Origin: Acinetobacter boissieri
GTDB lineage: Bacteria > Pseudomonadota > Gammaproteobacteria > Pseudomonadales > Moraxellaceae
Length of the DNA: 64,000 bases
Reading direction: 5' to 3'
NCBI RefSeq assembly: GCF_900096955.1
Contig: NZ_FMYL01000009.1
Location: 62,001 to 126,000, forward strand
The notes under the pieces: model-generated
Databases searched by the model: none
Told to the model about the DNA's origin: nothing
The model's input: the letters and a program-made list of their open reading frames with translations, nothing else
Shown here: piece by piece, positions 7,743-15,295 of the stretch
Layout: every line of letters starts with the position of its first letter
Position numbering within the stretch: the stretch's first letter is position 1
Translations under genes and position numbers: made by a program

Positions 7743-8381
7743 ATGAATCAAAACACATTACAAGATTTAATTAATCGACTCTCGCATGACTTAAAACCTG
7801 TTAAACCGTTACCTCATATTGCAATGGTCACTGCCATTTGGGCAATGACTTTACTCGGTCTAGGATTTAGCTCTGCCTATTTATTAGATGCATCACCTAA
7901 AGCATGGCACCTGCCGAATGCTTGGCCAAGCATTTTAAATTGGTTTTTTTCTATATGTATTGGTATATGGGCACTGGCACACACCTTTCAGTCACAAATT
8001 CCGGGCTATAAATTTAACCGTGGGTTATTTACCCTTGTACTTACAGTGTGGTTCATTGTTAATTTATCTAGTTTACTTACATCAACACAACCACTTGAAC
8101 ATTTAGGACACAGTACGCCGTGCTATTTTTTTGTGGTTGCGACAGGTATACCCATGCTCATACTCAGTATATTCTTTTTAAAAAAATATACTTTTATTGA
8201 TCGATTAAAGACCATAAAATTGCTCAGCTTAAGTACTATTTTTTTATCTTTTTCACTACTTTCTTTATGTCATTCACCACATATGAGTATCAATGATTTT
8301 TTTATGCATTTACTCGGGGCATTAACCCTAACAGCATTTTGCTTTGGATTAGGTTATCAATATTTAACACACAAACATTAG
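7743..8381 (+). CDS. NrsF-type anti-sigma factor (DUF1109), six membrane helices
   Basis: This 212-residue integral membrane protein has about six hydrophobic helices and a short cytoplasmic N-terminus (LQDLINRLSHDLKPVKPLP). That matches the DUF1109/NrsF family, known in Caulobacter to hold SigF at the membrane until stress. Two cysteine-containing loop or helix-end segments are visible: HSTPCYFF near residue 126 and LLSLCHSPH near 178. Conserved cysteines in this family are thought to sense the signal, so the pair fits a redox or metal trigger, though the spacing differs from a classic CxxC. It starts 2 bases after the sigma gene. No terminator was seen after it. Confidence 0.88.
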   Translation: MNQNTLQDLINRLSHDLKPVKPLPHIAMVTAIWAMTLLGLGFSSAYLLDASPKAWHLPNAWPSILNWFFSICIGIWALAHTFQSQIPGYKFNRGLFTLVLTVWFIVNLSSLLTSTQPLEHLGHSTPCYFFVVATGIPMLILSIFFLKKYTFIDRLKTIKLLSLSTIFLSFSLLSLCHSPHMSINDFFMHLLGALTLTAFCFGLGYQYLTHKH

Positions 8382-8853
8382 TTCTACTTTCTTAGGCTAT
8401 GTATGCATGCCATATTTTTATATGGTTCCGTATTTATATAAACCAAATCAACACTTTTACAGGTTTTTTCTGTTGCGCAAATATCTAACACCCATATTTT
8501 TAGTGGTTTGTATATTGCTCATAAGGTCATGTAAATGCTTTTAACCCAAAAAATCATTTAAAATAATATACTTATCATTTTAATTATTTATCTCACAAAA
8601 CGCTTCAAATATAATATATCTCATACCAACAATAATTTTCCTCTAAATAAAAATGGATTTTTCTAATACTCTGTTTATAATAATTCAAATAATGAGGTAA
8701 ATTCTATCTTTCAAACTAAGTAAAACATGACTATGTTCACCATAACTATAATTCACATTTAATAAAAACGGTTAAAAAAATAACTCACCCCAAATCACAT
8801 CAAGTAATACTTTTGTTAAAAAACATATGACCAAGTTTATATTCTTAATAAAA
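8382..8853. other. Long AT-rich intergenic region, nothing seen
   Basis: About 470 bases lie between the end of the anti-sigma gene and the terminator of the bL36 gene. Only short frames are present, none with a ribosome-binding site. No convincing hairpin ends the sigma operon here. Confidence 0.5.
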
Positions 8854-8880
8854 AAAACCAAAGCAATATGCTTTGGTTTT
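8854..8880 (-). terminator. Intrinsic terminator of the bL36 paralog
   Basis: AAAACCAAAGC (8854-8864) pairs perfectly with GCTTTGGTTTT (8870-8880) across a 5-base loop. On the minus strand it begins 6 bases after the bL36 stop and is followed by a run of T. The A-rich flank on the other side makes it usable in both directions. Confidence 0.85.
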
Positions 8881-8885
8881 TTATT

Positions 8886-9011
8886 TCAGCCTTGTCTAGC
8901 TTTAAAACGAGGATTTGATTTACAGATAACGAATATCTTTCCTCGACGGCGTACGATTTGACAATCCGAAGATCTTTTTTTTGCGGTTTTTAATGATGAT
9001 AAGACTTGCAT
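8886..9011 (-). CDS. ykgO: Zinc-independent ribosomal protein bL36 paralog (type B, YkgO)
   Basis: This 41-residue protein reads [13 protein letters not shown] at the start and [19 protein letters not shown] in the middle. That identifies it as bL36 of the C-minus type, in which the four zinc ligands of ordinary bL36 are not conserved (only two isolated cysteines remain). In other bacteria this paralog replaces the zinc-ribbon form on 50S subunits during zinc starvation. GGAGA lies just upstream of the ATG at 9011. A perfect Zur-box core lies about 21 bases before the start, and a strong terminator sits directly after the stop. It is too small to be found by length-based gene callers. Confidence 0.93.
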   Translation of the reverse strand: MQVLSSLKTAKKRSSDCQIVRRRGKIFVICKSNPRFKARQG

Positions 9012-9032
9012 TTCAATCTCCATTTAGTGTTA

Positions 9033-9047
9033 TGTTATAATATAACA
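9033..9047. promoter_or_regulatory. Zur box in the promoter of the bL36 paralog
   Basis: TGTTATAATATAACA at 9033-9047 is palindromic apart from its centre and fits the core of the Zur (zinc uptake regulator) operator known from Enterobacteria, TGTTATANTATAACA. Outer bases TTAG...CTAA extend the symmetry to about 9025-9050. It lies about 21 bases upstream of ykgO and covers its likely -10 region, so Zur with zinc should repress the gene. Confidence 0.85.
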
Positions 9048-9057
9048 CTAAATGGCT

Positions 9058-9090
9058 AAATAAAAGCGTTTATTGTACGCTTTTATTATT
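9058..9090 (-). terminator. Hairpin terminator after the 56-residue protein gene
   Basis: AAATAAAAGCG (9058-9068) pairs with CGCTTTTATTATT (9079-9091) around a loop of about 10 bases. Lying between the small minus-strand gene (stop at 9115) and the Zur-controlled bL36 promoter, it isolates the two transcripts. Confidence 0.65.
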
Positions 9091-9114
9091 TGGCTACATT
9101 TACTGATTAGACGA

Positions 9115-9285
9115 TTAACGCTTACCCATTGAACGTCGTGTATTACGTGGCGCCGGCCATGTACGATCTGCATATTGCTGTGCTTTTGGTCGCACTTGAT
9201 TATGTACTACATCACTTTGTTCAGCTTGCTCTAAACTTGCTACAGGAAATGGTAGTGCTACCTGTTTTTTAACTTTGCTACTCAT
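9115..9285 (-). CDS. Small basic protein of 56 residues, unrecognised
   Basis: The frame encodes 56 residues, with MSSKVKKQVALPFPVASLEQ at the start and a basic, proline-containing end, TWPAPRNTRRSMGKR. There is no membrane helix, signal or cysteine. A strong GAGGTGA site sits 7-8 bases before the ATG at 9285, and a hairpin terminator follows the stop, so I think it is a real gene. I do not recognise the family. The basic tail suggests contact with RNA, DNA or the ribosome, but that is only inference. It lies upstream of the Zur-controlled bL36 gene on the same strand, separated by the terminator. Confidence 0.75.
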   Translation of the reverse strand: MSSKVKKQVALPFPVASLEQAEQSDVVHNQVRPKAQQYADRTWPAPRNTRRSMGKR

Positions 9286-9614
9286 CGATCTATCACCTCA
9301 AAAGATTTATCTATTTTAAACTATTGGCTTTGAGAGATCACATAAGAAATGCATTATATTTATTTATTTTTACATTTTTTCTAAAATCAGCTGTAAAGTT
9401 GAATATTTTTTCATAAAAGTAGCTATATTTAGACTATAAATTTAATATTAATATACGCATAATAAACATACATTGTAAAACAAAACGCCACACCCACAAT
9501 TTTCTGCTTTATTTAGACGCTAAAATCTATAACCAATGATTTTTTTGCTTCTTTTGTTGCTATTTCCTATAGCGAATCAAACAATAATCTATTTTGAATT
9601 ATGCGAATTATATT
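9286..9614. other. Intergenic region between divergent genes
   Basis: About 330 bases hold the promoters of the 56-residue protein (minus) and the MHS transporter (plus). It is AT-rich with no clear operator symmetry and no ORF. Confidence 0.5.
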
Positions 9615-10922
9615 ATGGATACATCATCAACTATGAGTGAAAACACTCAACCCAATTCAAAGGCTCGGGTACTTATTGCGAGCCTTGTGGGTACAACAAT
9701 CGAATTCTTTGACTTTTATATTTATGCAACTGCAGCTGTATTGGTCTTTCCACATTTATTCTTTCCAGCAAGTAGCGGTGGTGCAGCAACATTACAATCT
9801 TTAGCTGTCTTTGCAGTCGCATTTATTGCACGCCCTGTAGGTGCTGCTGTATTTGGTCATTTAGGTGATCGGATCGGCCGAAAGTCTACTTTGGTTGCTG
9901 CATTACTACTTATGGGTATTTCAACAGTCTGTATTGGCTTACTACCTACTTATGAGCAAATTGGTATTTTTGCACCGTTATGTTTAGTGCTCTGTCGTTT
10001 TGGTCAGGGTCTTGGCTTAGGTGGTGAATGGAGTGGTGCCGTATTACTTGCCACTGAAAATGCCCCTGAAGGTAAACGTGCATGGTACGGTATGTTTCCT
10101 CAATTAGGCGCACCGATTGGTTTTGTACTCGCAGCAGGATCTTTCCTACTACTCGGTGCAGTCATGTCGAATGAAAACTTTTTACAATGGGGATGGCGTA
10201 TTCCATTTATTGCCAGTTCATTATTGGTCTTTGTTGGCTTGTATATTCGTTTAAAACTTCATGAAACACCTGCATTTAAACGTGTACTCAATAAACAAAA
10301 AGAAGCGAATATTCCATTTAAAGAAGTATTTACGAAACACAGTGTGACCTTATTGGTTGGAACATTATCTGCAGTATGTACATTTGTTTTATTTTATATG
10401 ATGACTGTATTTGCACTAAACTGGGGAACGACTGCACTTGGTTATACACGTGGTGATTTCTTAAAAATGCAGTTATTCGCAACTATATTTTTTGCAGCAT
10501 TTATTCCATTGTCTGCATTACTTGCAGAAAAAATTGGGCGTAAAACAACGTCTGCAGCCATGTGTGTACTAACTGCAGTGTTTGGATTAGCTTTCCCATA
10601 CCTTTTTGTAGCTAACAATCCAGTACTTATTACTGTATTTTTATGCATTGGTCTTGCAATTATGGGTTGTACTTATGGCCCCATTGGCACGGTTTTATCA
10701 GAAATATTTCCAACATCTGTACGTTATACTGGGTCTGCATTGGCATTCAATCTTGCAGGCATTTTGGGTGCATCTTTTGCACCTTTAATTGCGAGTGACT
10801 TGGCTAAAAACTATGGTATATATGCCGTTGGTTACTACATAATTGCCGCAGCAACCATTTCATTTATAGCCTTTTTATGTATGCGTGAAACCAAAAATGT
10901 TGATGTAAATAATCAAGTGTAA
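9615..10922 (+). CDS. MFS transporter, metabolite:H+ symporter (MHS) family
   Basis: This inner-membrane secondary transporter has about twelve helices and 435 residues. It opens with the family signature ASLVGTTIEFFDFYIYATAA, has the MFS loop 2-3 motif GHLGDRIGRKSTL, the MHS motif RFGQGLGLGGEWSGAVLLA and the second-half copy LLAEKIGRKTTSA. MHS members take up organic acids, osmolytes such as proline and betaine, or shikimate with protons. Sequence alone does not tell the substrate, and no catabolic or regulatory gene sits beside it. I chose ATG 9615; ATG 9594 and 9633 are alternatives and none has a clear ribosome-binding site. A perfect terminator follows at 10940. Confidence 0.92.
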   Translation: MDTSSTMSENTQPNSKARVLIASLVGTTIEFFDFYIYATAAVLVFPHLFFPASSGGAATLQSLAVFAVAFIARPVGAAVFGHLGDRIGRKSTLVAALLLMGISTVCIGLLPTYEQIGIFAPLCLVLCRFGQGLGLGGEWSGAVLLATENAPEGKRAWYGMFPQLGAPIGFVLAAGSFLLLGAVMSNENFLQWGWRIPFIASSLLVFVGLYIRLKLHETPAFKRVLNKQKEANIPFKEVFTKHSVTLLVGTLSAVCTFVLFYMMTVFALNWGTTALGYTRGDFLKMQLFATIFFAAFIPLSALLAEKIGRKTTSAAMCVLTAVFGLAFPYLFVANNPVLITVFLCIGLAIMGCTYGPIGTVLSEIFPTSVRYTGSALAFNLAGILGASFAPLIASDLAKNYGIYAVGYYIIAAATISFIAFLCMRETKNVDVNNQV

Positions 10923-10939
10923 AAGTTATGTACAATAAT

Positions 10940-10970
10940 CCTAGTACAGCGAATACTGTGCTAGGTTTTT
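10940..10970 (+). terminator. Intrinsic terminator of the MHS transporter
   Basis: CCTAGTACAG (10940-10949) pairs with CTGTGCTAGG (10956-10965) over a 6-base loop, with one G-T pair, followed by five T (10966-10970). It begins 18 bases after the transporter stop. Confidence 0.9.
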
Positions 10971-11133
10971 ATTATTAAAAGAAAATTAAGAAATAAACCT
11001 ATAAAAATATATTGAAATCACACACTCATTTTATTTCTGCTCACCAGTATTATTTTACGTATAAAACAATAAATAAAAAATAGAGACTACCATCATGTAT
11101 ATGCTGTTCTTTAGACATAAAATAGACAGAAAA

Positions 11134-11562
11134 CTACGATAAACAAAGATAGTTCTTTAAAAAAGAATCAACTTCTTTGGCACACATACCAACATTTACA
11201 GAAATATTTGCTTTCTTGAGAATTTCAAGACCTTTACCATTATTTCGAATATCAGGGTCGCCTATAGCAACATATACCGCTCCTAATTTTCTTCTAATAA
11301 TTTCCATAGCACACGATGGCGTTCTGCCTACAAATGAGCAGGGTTCTAAAGTGACATACATCTCACAATCTTCAAGTGTGCCAGATATTTTTGATAAAGC
11401 ATCTATTTCAGCATGATTTGAACCTAGTTTTTGCGTAAAGCCTGTTGCAATAACACAACCTTGACGCACAATGACACAGCCAACAGGTGGGTTAGGTAAA
11501 CAGTGCGGCAAGGCATTTTTAGAAACCTCTAAAGCAACTAACATAAAGTCACAATTATTCAT
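11134..11562 (-). CDS. Stand-alone RibD-type zinc deaminase domain
   Basis: The 142-residue protein is collinear with the N-terminal deaminase half of riboflavin enzyme RibD. It has NPPVGCVIV, zinc motif HAE (His50, Glu52) and LEPCSFVGRTPSC (Cys75, Cys84), then the GDPDIRNNGKGLEIL segment that in RibD precedes the reductase. The reductase half is absent, and the frame ends normally with TAG-region coding rather than a break. RibD deaminases act on a pyrimidine riboside 5-phosphate; stand-alone copies act on unknown or modified substrates. I chose ATG 11562 over 11592 because TTTAGGA precedes it. No riboflavin gene is nearby and it stands alone, so its role is open. Confidence 0.85.
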   Translation of the reverse strand: MNNCDFMLVALEVSKNALPHCLPNPPVGCVIVRQGCVIATGFTQKLGSNHAEIDALSKISGTLEDCEMYVTLEPCSFVGRTPSCAMEIIRRKLGAVYVAIGDPDIRNNGKGLEILKKANISVNVGMCAKEVDSFLKNYLCLS

Positions 11563-12324
11563 GAAACAAATTCCTAAACATATTTTAAACAACTATTTTC
11601 TATTATTACTTCTAGTATAAGATGTTCTACATAGATTATTTAAGTATTAGACTTAACCTAGTTATATTCATTTTTCTAGCAACCTCTGTAGATCTAAATA
11701 GCGTTCTTTTACTTTTATATCTGTACTGTTGTATTAATATTTCCCCACTTACTTATTGCGAACAAGCAATGTTGCTGAATTTCAAAAATATGACTACATA
11801 AAGCATATGCCGTACTAATGAATTGATTATTTGGCCATACAAATATGATAGATACGCTCAAAATCTTTAGTTAGTTTCAGCGTTGTATTTATTATCCATC
11901 CCTTTAGTACCAGCACCCGCTTATTTAGTAATGGTGTAATCGTAAAACTTAATCTATGCCACAACTCTCTTTGGTTTTGTAATTCTCAGCCTGTTTATTG
12001 AAAATAATTGAGTGGTCATTGGTGTTGAAATATATCATTTTAACAATTATGAGCTTACAAATGTAAAACCTAAAGAAATCACTCTTTCTAATTTTTTTCA
12101 ACGCTAATACGCTATTATAAAATTTGGCACTGAACACATATACTTTAGCCACAATAGAATAGATAGTCACCCTTAGAACTAACTATAGGTTTGGACTCCT
12201 CTTACTCAAAAATCGGCTTGGTCGCGATGACTATTTGTATTTTTAGCTACCGCCATGATTTTTTACCACATTCTTACAGAAAAGACCAAAAATAGAAACT
12301 CGAATCTTCCACTTTAAATCAAAT
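11563..12324. other. Gene-free, probably decayed stretch
   Basis: About 760 bases have no convincing gene. Minus-strand frames contain protein-like patches cut by stops, such as a 40-codon run, LSFTITPLLNKRVLVLKGW and onward, near 11850-11960. A 73-codon frame at 11949-12170 has AT-rich composition and no ribosome-binding site, and I reject it. The pattern fits an old gene in decay. I cannot name the ancestor. Confidence 0.4.
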
Positions 12325-12360
12325 AGCAGTGTCTATAACACAACAGCACTGCTTATTTTT
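12325..12360. terminator. Possible terminator hairpin
   Basis: AGCAGTG (12325-12331) pairs with CACTGCT (12347-12353) across a 15-base loop, with AT-rich flanks (TATTTTT on plus). It lies just after the stop of the 64-residue protein gene read on minus and may end that transcript. Confidence 0.5.
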
Positions 12361-12367
12361 ACGTGAA

Positions 12368-12562
12368 TTAAAGGTATTGCCATAACTTATTTTGGCCGAG
12401 TTTTGCTAGCGTAAACGTAAAGTCATTGTCCGCTTTCACCAAAATATGACTTTCAGAATCATGGATCACTTTAAATAATGATCCTTGCTTAAAACGAATC
12501 GTATCATACCCTTCTTTCTCAATTTCTATTACTTCTAACAGCTCAATAAGTTGATTGCTCAT
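12368..12562 (-). CDS. Small acidic protein of 64 residues, unrecognised
   Basis: The frame encodes 64 residues, soluble, with no cysteine and no signal. A helix-like start (NQLIELLEVIEIEKEGYD) is followed by beta-type segments (RFKQGSLFKVIHDSESHILVKAD) and FTFTLAKLGQNKLWQYL. A TTAGGTAG site lies about 9 bases upstream of the ATG at 12562 and a hairpin lies after the stop. The composition looks coding. I do not recognise the family. It follows the broken ynfA on the same strand. Confidence 0.6.
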   Translation of the reverse strand: MSNQLIELLEVIEIEKEGYDTIRFKQGSLFKVIHDSESHILVKADNDFTFTLAKLGQNKLWQYL

Positions 12563-12641
12563 ATGATCACTACCTAATTATTAAATGTATTTATAAGACA
12601 TGACTTCAAGGGAGTGAGATTGTAAATGTTCTATGAGGCAC

Positions 12642-13006
12642 TTATTTTGTCAAACCGTTAGGTTGCAATATGATAATACATGCGCCGCATAAGACAACAA
12701 AACCACCGACCAGATCCCATTTTGTTAATATAATATTATCAAAAAACCTTAACCATAATAAAGCGCTAAATATAACATATACCACCGTAAGCCGCATAAA
12801 TACGACTAGATGCAATATGAGAACAACACAAATAGCAGTAAACAGATGGCTATAAGAAGCCACAGCCATTTTATTTTGCCTTAGCTGAGCATCAGGTATG
12901 GAAAGTAATAACCTAAAATGTCTGCAATAGCCATGATAAAGAACAAAGCAAAGGTCGAAAGTATTTTAATATATCCATACCATGCAACCTTTGTTTTTAC
13001 ATTCAT
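12642..13006 (-). pseudogene. ynfA: Broken ynfA (UPF0060 small membrane protein)
   Basis: Read on minus from ATG 13006, the first frame gives a membrane helix and LGYYFPYLML, as in YnfA, and then stops at a TAA (12883-12881) where the family has a lysine before GK.xWLWLL. Reading through gives GKIKWLWLLIAICLLLFVL. A shift then gives ASSRIYAAYGG, the strongest YnfA signature. A second shift gives YVIFSALLWLRFFDN and KWDLVGGFVVLCGACIIIL, the last helix, up to the stop at 12642. So the homology spans all three frames with one nonsense and two frameshifts. The start overlaps the clpA stop as ATGA. YnfA members are small four-helix inner-membrane proteins, some linked to drug efflux. Confidence 0.85.
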
Positions 13007-15285
13007 CCAATCACTGTGGTTTGATCTTCAAATACAGTCAGTAATAAACCAACTAATTTACCATGTTCAGATTTTACCGATACCGCTACGTTTCCGCCAT
13101 GTTCTGCAAGCTCACCAAATAAAATCATGTCTGCAAGCGGCTTTTTCAAATGTTCTTGAATCAAACGTTGCATTGGTCTAGCACCCATAGCGTAATCATA
13201 ACCATGTTCTGCAAGCCATTGACGCGCTGAGCTATCTACCTCTAACACCACTTTTTTATCATCAAGTTGAGCCTGTAACTCAGTTAAGAACTTATCAACA
13301 ACAGATTCTATGACTGTTTTTGGTAAAGATTTAAACTGAATTGTACTGTCTAATCGATTACGGAACTCTGGTGAAAACGCTTTTTTCATTGCATCTTGGT
13401 TGTCAAGACTGTGATCTTGTTCAGTAAATCCAATACTCGAACGAGAAATACTCTCTGCACCCACATTCGTTGTCAGCACTAAAATCACATTTCGGAAATC
13501 TGACTTACGACCGTTATTATCTGTCAGTGTGCCATGATCCATAATTTGTAAAAGCAAATTAAATACATCTGGGTGCGCTTTTTCAATTTCATCTAATAAT
13601 AAAACACAGTGTGGATTCTTATGAATAGCATCTGTAAGTAGTCCACCCTGATCAAAACCAACATAGCCCGGAGGTGCACCAATTAAGCGTGACACAGCAT
13701 GGCGTTCCATGTATTCAGACATATCAAAACGAATCAGCTCTACGCCCAACAACTTTGCAAGTTGTTTGGTCACTTCTGTTTTACCTACACCCGTTGGCCC
13801 TGCAAATACAAAACTTCCTACAGGCTTATTGGGTGATTTCAACCCTGCTCTTGAAAGCTTAATTACAGATGATAGCGCTGTAATGGCTTCTTCTTGCCCA
13901 AAGACCACACGCTTTAAATCTCGCTCTAAATACTGTAATACCGATTTATCATCTTTAGACACAGTCTTAGGTGGAATACGAGCAATTTTTGATACTACAT
14001 CTTCAATCTGTTCTACAGAAATATGGCTTCGCTCTTCTAATCCTTTTAAACGACACTGTGCACCTGCTTCATCAATCACATCAATGGCTTTATCTGGTAG
14101 GAATCGGTCATTAATGAACTTAGAGGAAAGCTCTGCAGCACTTGCGAGTGCTTGGTCGTCATATTCAACATGATGAAAGTCTTCAAAACGACTTTTTAAA
14201 CCACGTAGAATATCAATGGTTTCACTCACACTTGGCTCATTCACATCTATTTTTTGGAAACGACGTGACAAAGCATGGTCTTTTTCAAACTCTTGACGAT
14301 ACTCTTGAAAAGTAGTTGAACCAATGCAACGTAAGGTACCATTTGCCAGTGCAGGTTTAATTAAATTTGATGCATCCATGGTACTGCCCATGCTTGATCC
14401 TGCACCAATAATCATATGAATTTCATCAATAAACAAAATTGCATTCGGCTTTTTCTTTAAAGCATTAAGTAGTTGCTTTAAACGTTTTTCAAAATCGCCA
14501 CGATATTTTGTACCTGCAACCAATGCACCAAGATCTAAACTATAAATTTCAGCTTGATGAAGCGGTTTGGGTGCTTTTTCATTCACAATCAGCCATGCAA
14601 GCCCTTCAGCAATAGACGTTTTACCTACGCCAGGGTCACCAACAAGCAATGGGTTGTTTTTACGGCGACGACATAAAATTTGTGCAGCACGTTCTATTTC
14701 TTTTTCACGACCAATTAAAGGGTCCGTTTTTCCCTTAGCCGCTTCTACATTCAAATTCAATGTATACGCATCTAGAACAGTATCTATAGAATCTTTACTT
14801 GCAATATCTGTATCTACTTCTTCTGCATCTTCATCTGAACCATTGCCCTGTGGTTTAGACGTGCCGTGTGCTAAGTACTGTGTTAAGGTTAAACGATTAA
14901 TCTGATGACGTTTGAGTAAATACACTGCAAATGCATCTCGCTCCGAATACATTGCAACCAGTACATCTGCACCCTCTACCGTACGATCACCACCACTCGA
15001 TTGCACATGAAAAATTGCCCGCTGTAAAATACGGTCAAAGCTTTCTGTTGGATGTGGTGCTTGCTCGCTGTGTTCACCCAGTTTAGGGGTATGTTGCTCA
15101 ACGTATTCCTCTAGCTCTTTACGTAAAGTCACAATATCTGCACCACATGCACGCAATGCATTGACAGCAGCATCGTTGTCTAATAGCGCTAAAAGTAGAT
15201 GCTCAACGGTAAGAAACTCATGTCTTTTTTGTCTTGCCATACTTACAGCCAAACGCAAAGAAACCTCTAGTTGACGACTAAGCAT
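13003..15285 (-). CDS. clpA: ATP-dependent Clp protease ATP-binding subunit ClpA
   Basis: ClpA is the AAA+ unfoldase that feeds substrates to ClpP. The 760-residue product has the double Clp-N repeat (about 1-140, binding ClpS), an acidic linker, AAA domain 1 with Walker A GDPGVGKT at 216-223 and Walker B ILFIDEIH, and AAA domain 2 with GPTGVGKTEV and VLLLDEIEKAHPDV. The IGF loop in SRSSIGFTEQ docks on ClpP, which is not in this window. No ClpB-type coiled-coil middle domain is present. ATG 15285 has AAGGGG upstream. clpS ends 10 bases before it, so adaptor and unfoldase are co-transcribed. Confidence 0.97.
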   Translation of the reverse strand: MLSRQLEVSLRLAVSMARQKRHEFLTVEHLLLALLDNDAAVNALRACGADIVTLRKELEEYVEQHTPKLGEHSEQAPHPTESFDRILQRAIFHVQSSGGDRTVEGADVLVAMYSERDAFAVYLLKRHQINRLTLTQYLAHGTSKPQGNGSDEDAEEVDTDIASKDSIDTVLDAYTLNLNVEAAKGKTDPLIGREKEIERAAQILCRRRKNNPLLVGDPGVGKTSIAEGLAWLIVNEKAPKPLHQAEIYSLDLGALVAGTKYRGDFEKRLKQLLNALKKKPNAILFIDEIHMIIGAGSSMGSTMDASNLIKPALANGTLRCIGSTTFQEYRQEFEKDHALSRRFQKIDVNEPSVSETIDILRGLKSRFEDFHHVEYDDQALASAAELSSKFINDRFLPDKAIDVIDEAGAQCRLKGLEERSHISVEQIEDVVSKIARIPPKTVSKDDKSVLQYLERDLKRVVFGQEEAITALSSVIKLSRAGLKSPNKPVGSFVFAGPTGVGKTEVTKQLAKLLGVELIRFDMSEYMERHAVSRLIGAPPGYVGFDQGGLLTDAIHKNPHCVLLLDEIEKAHPDVFNLLLQIMDHGTLTDNNGRKSDFRNVILVLTTNVGAESISRSSIGFTEQDHSLDNQDAMKKAFSPEFRNRLDSTIQFKSLPKTVIESVVDKFLTELQAQLDDKKVVLEVDSSARQWLAEHGYDYAMGARPMQRLIQEHLKKPLADMILFGELAEHGGNVAVSVKSEHGKLVGLLLTVFEDQTTVIG

Positions 15286-15295
15286 ACCAATCCCC

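Noticed and set aside
8382-8853. Hidden small RNA or gene in the long gap after the anti-sigma gene
   Set aside because: No convincing hairpin plus T run, promoter pair or ORF could be seen; only covariation or RNA-seq could change this.
11949-12170. 73-codon minus-strand frame as a gene
   Set aside because: It has no ribosome-binding site and no protein-like pattern; it lies in the decayed stretch.
12642-12869. A 75-residue small membrane protein read in one frame
   Set aside because: Only its second half matches YnfA; the first half is an out-of-frame reading of the same gene, so the whole is a pseudogene.
13674-14905. Plus-strand frames opposite clpA
   Set aside because: They are antisense shadows of a well-identified protein and have no initiation signals.
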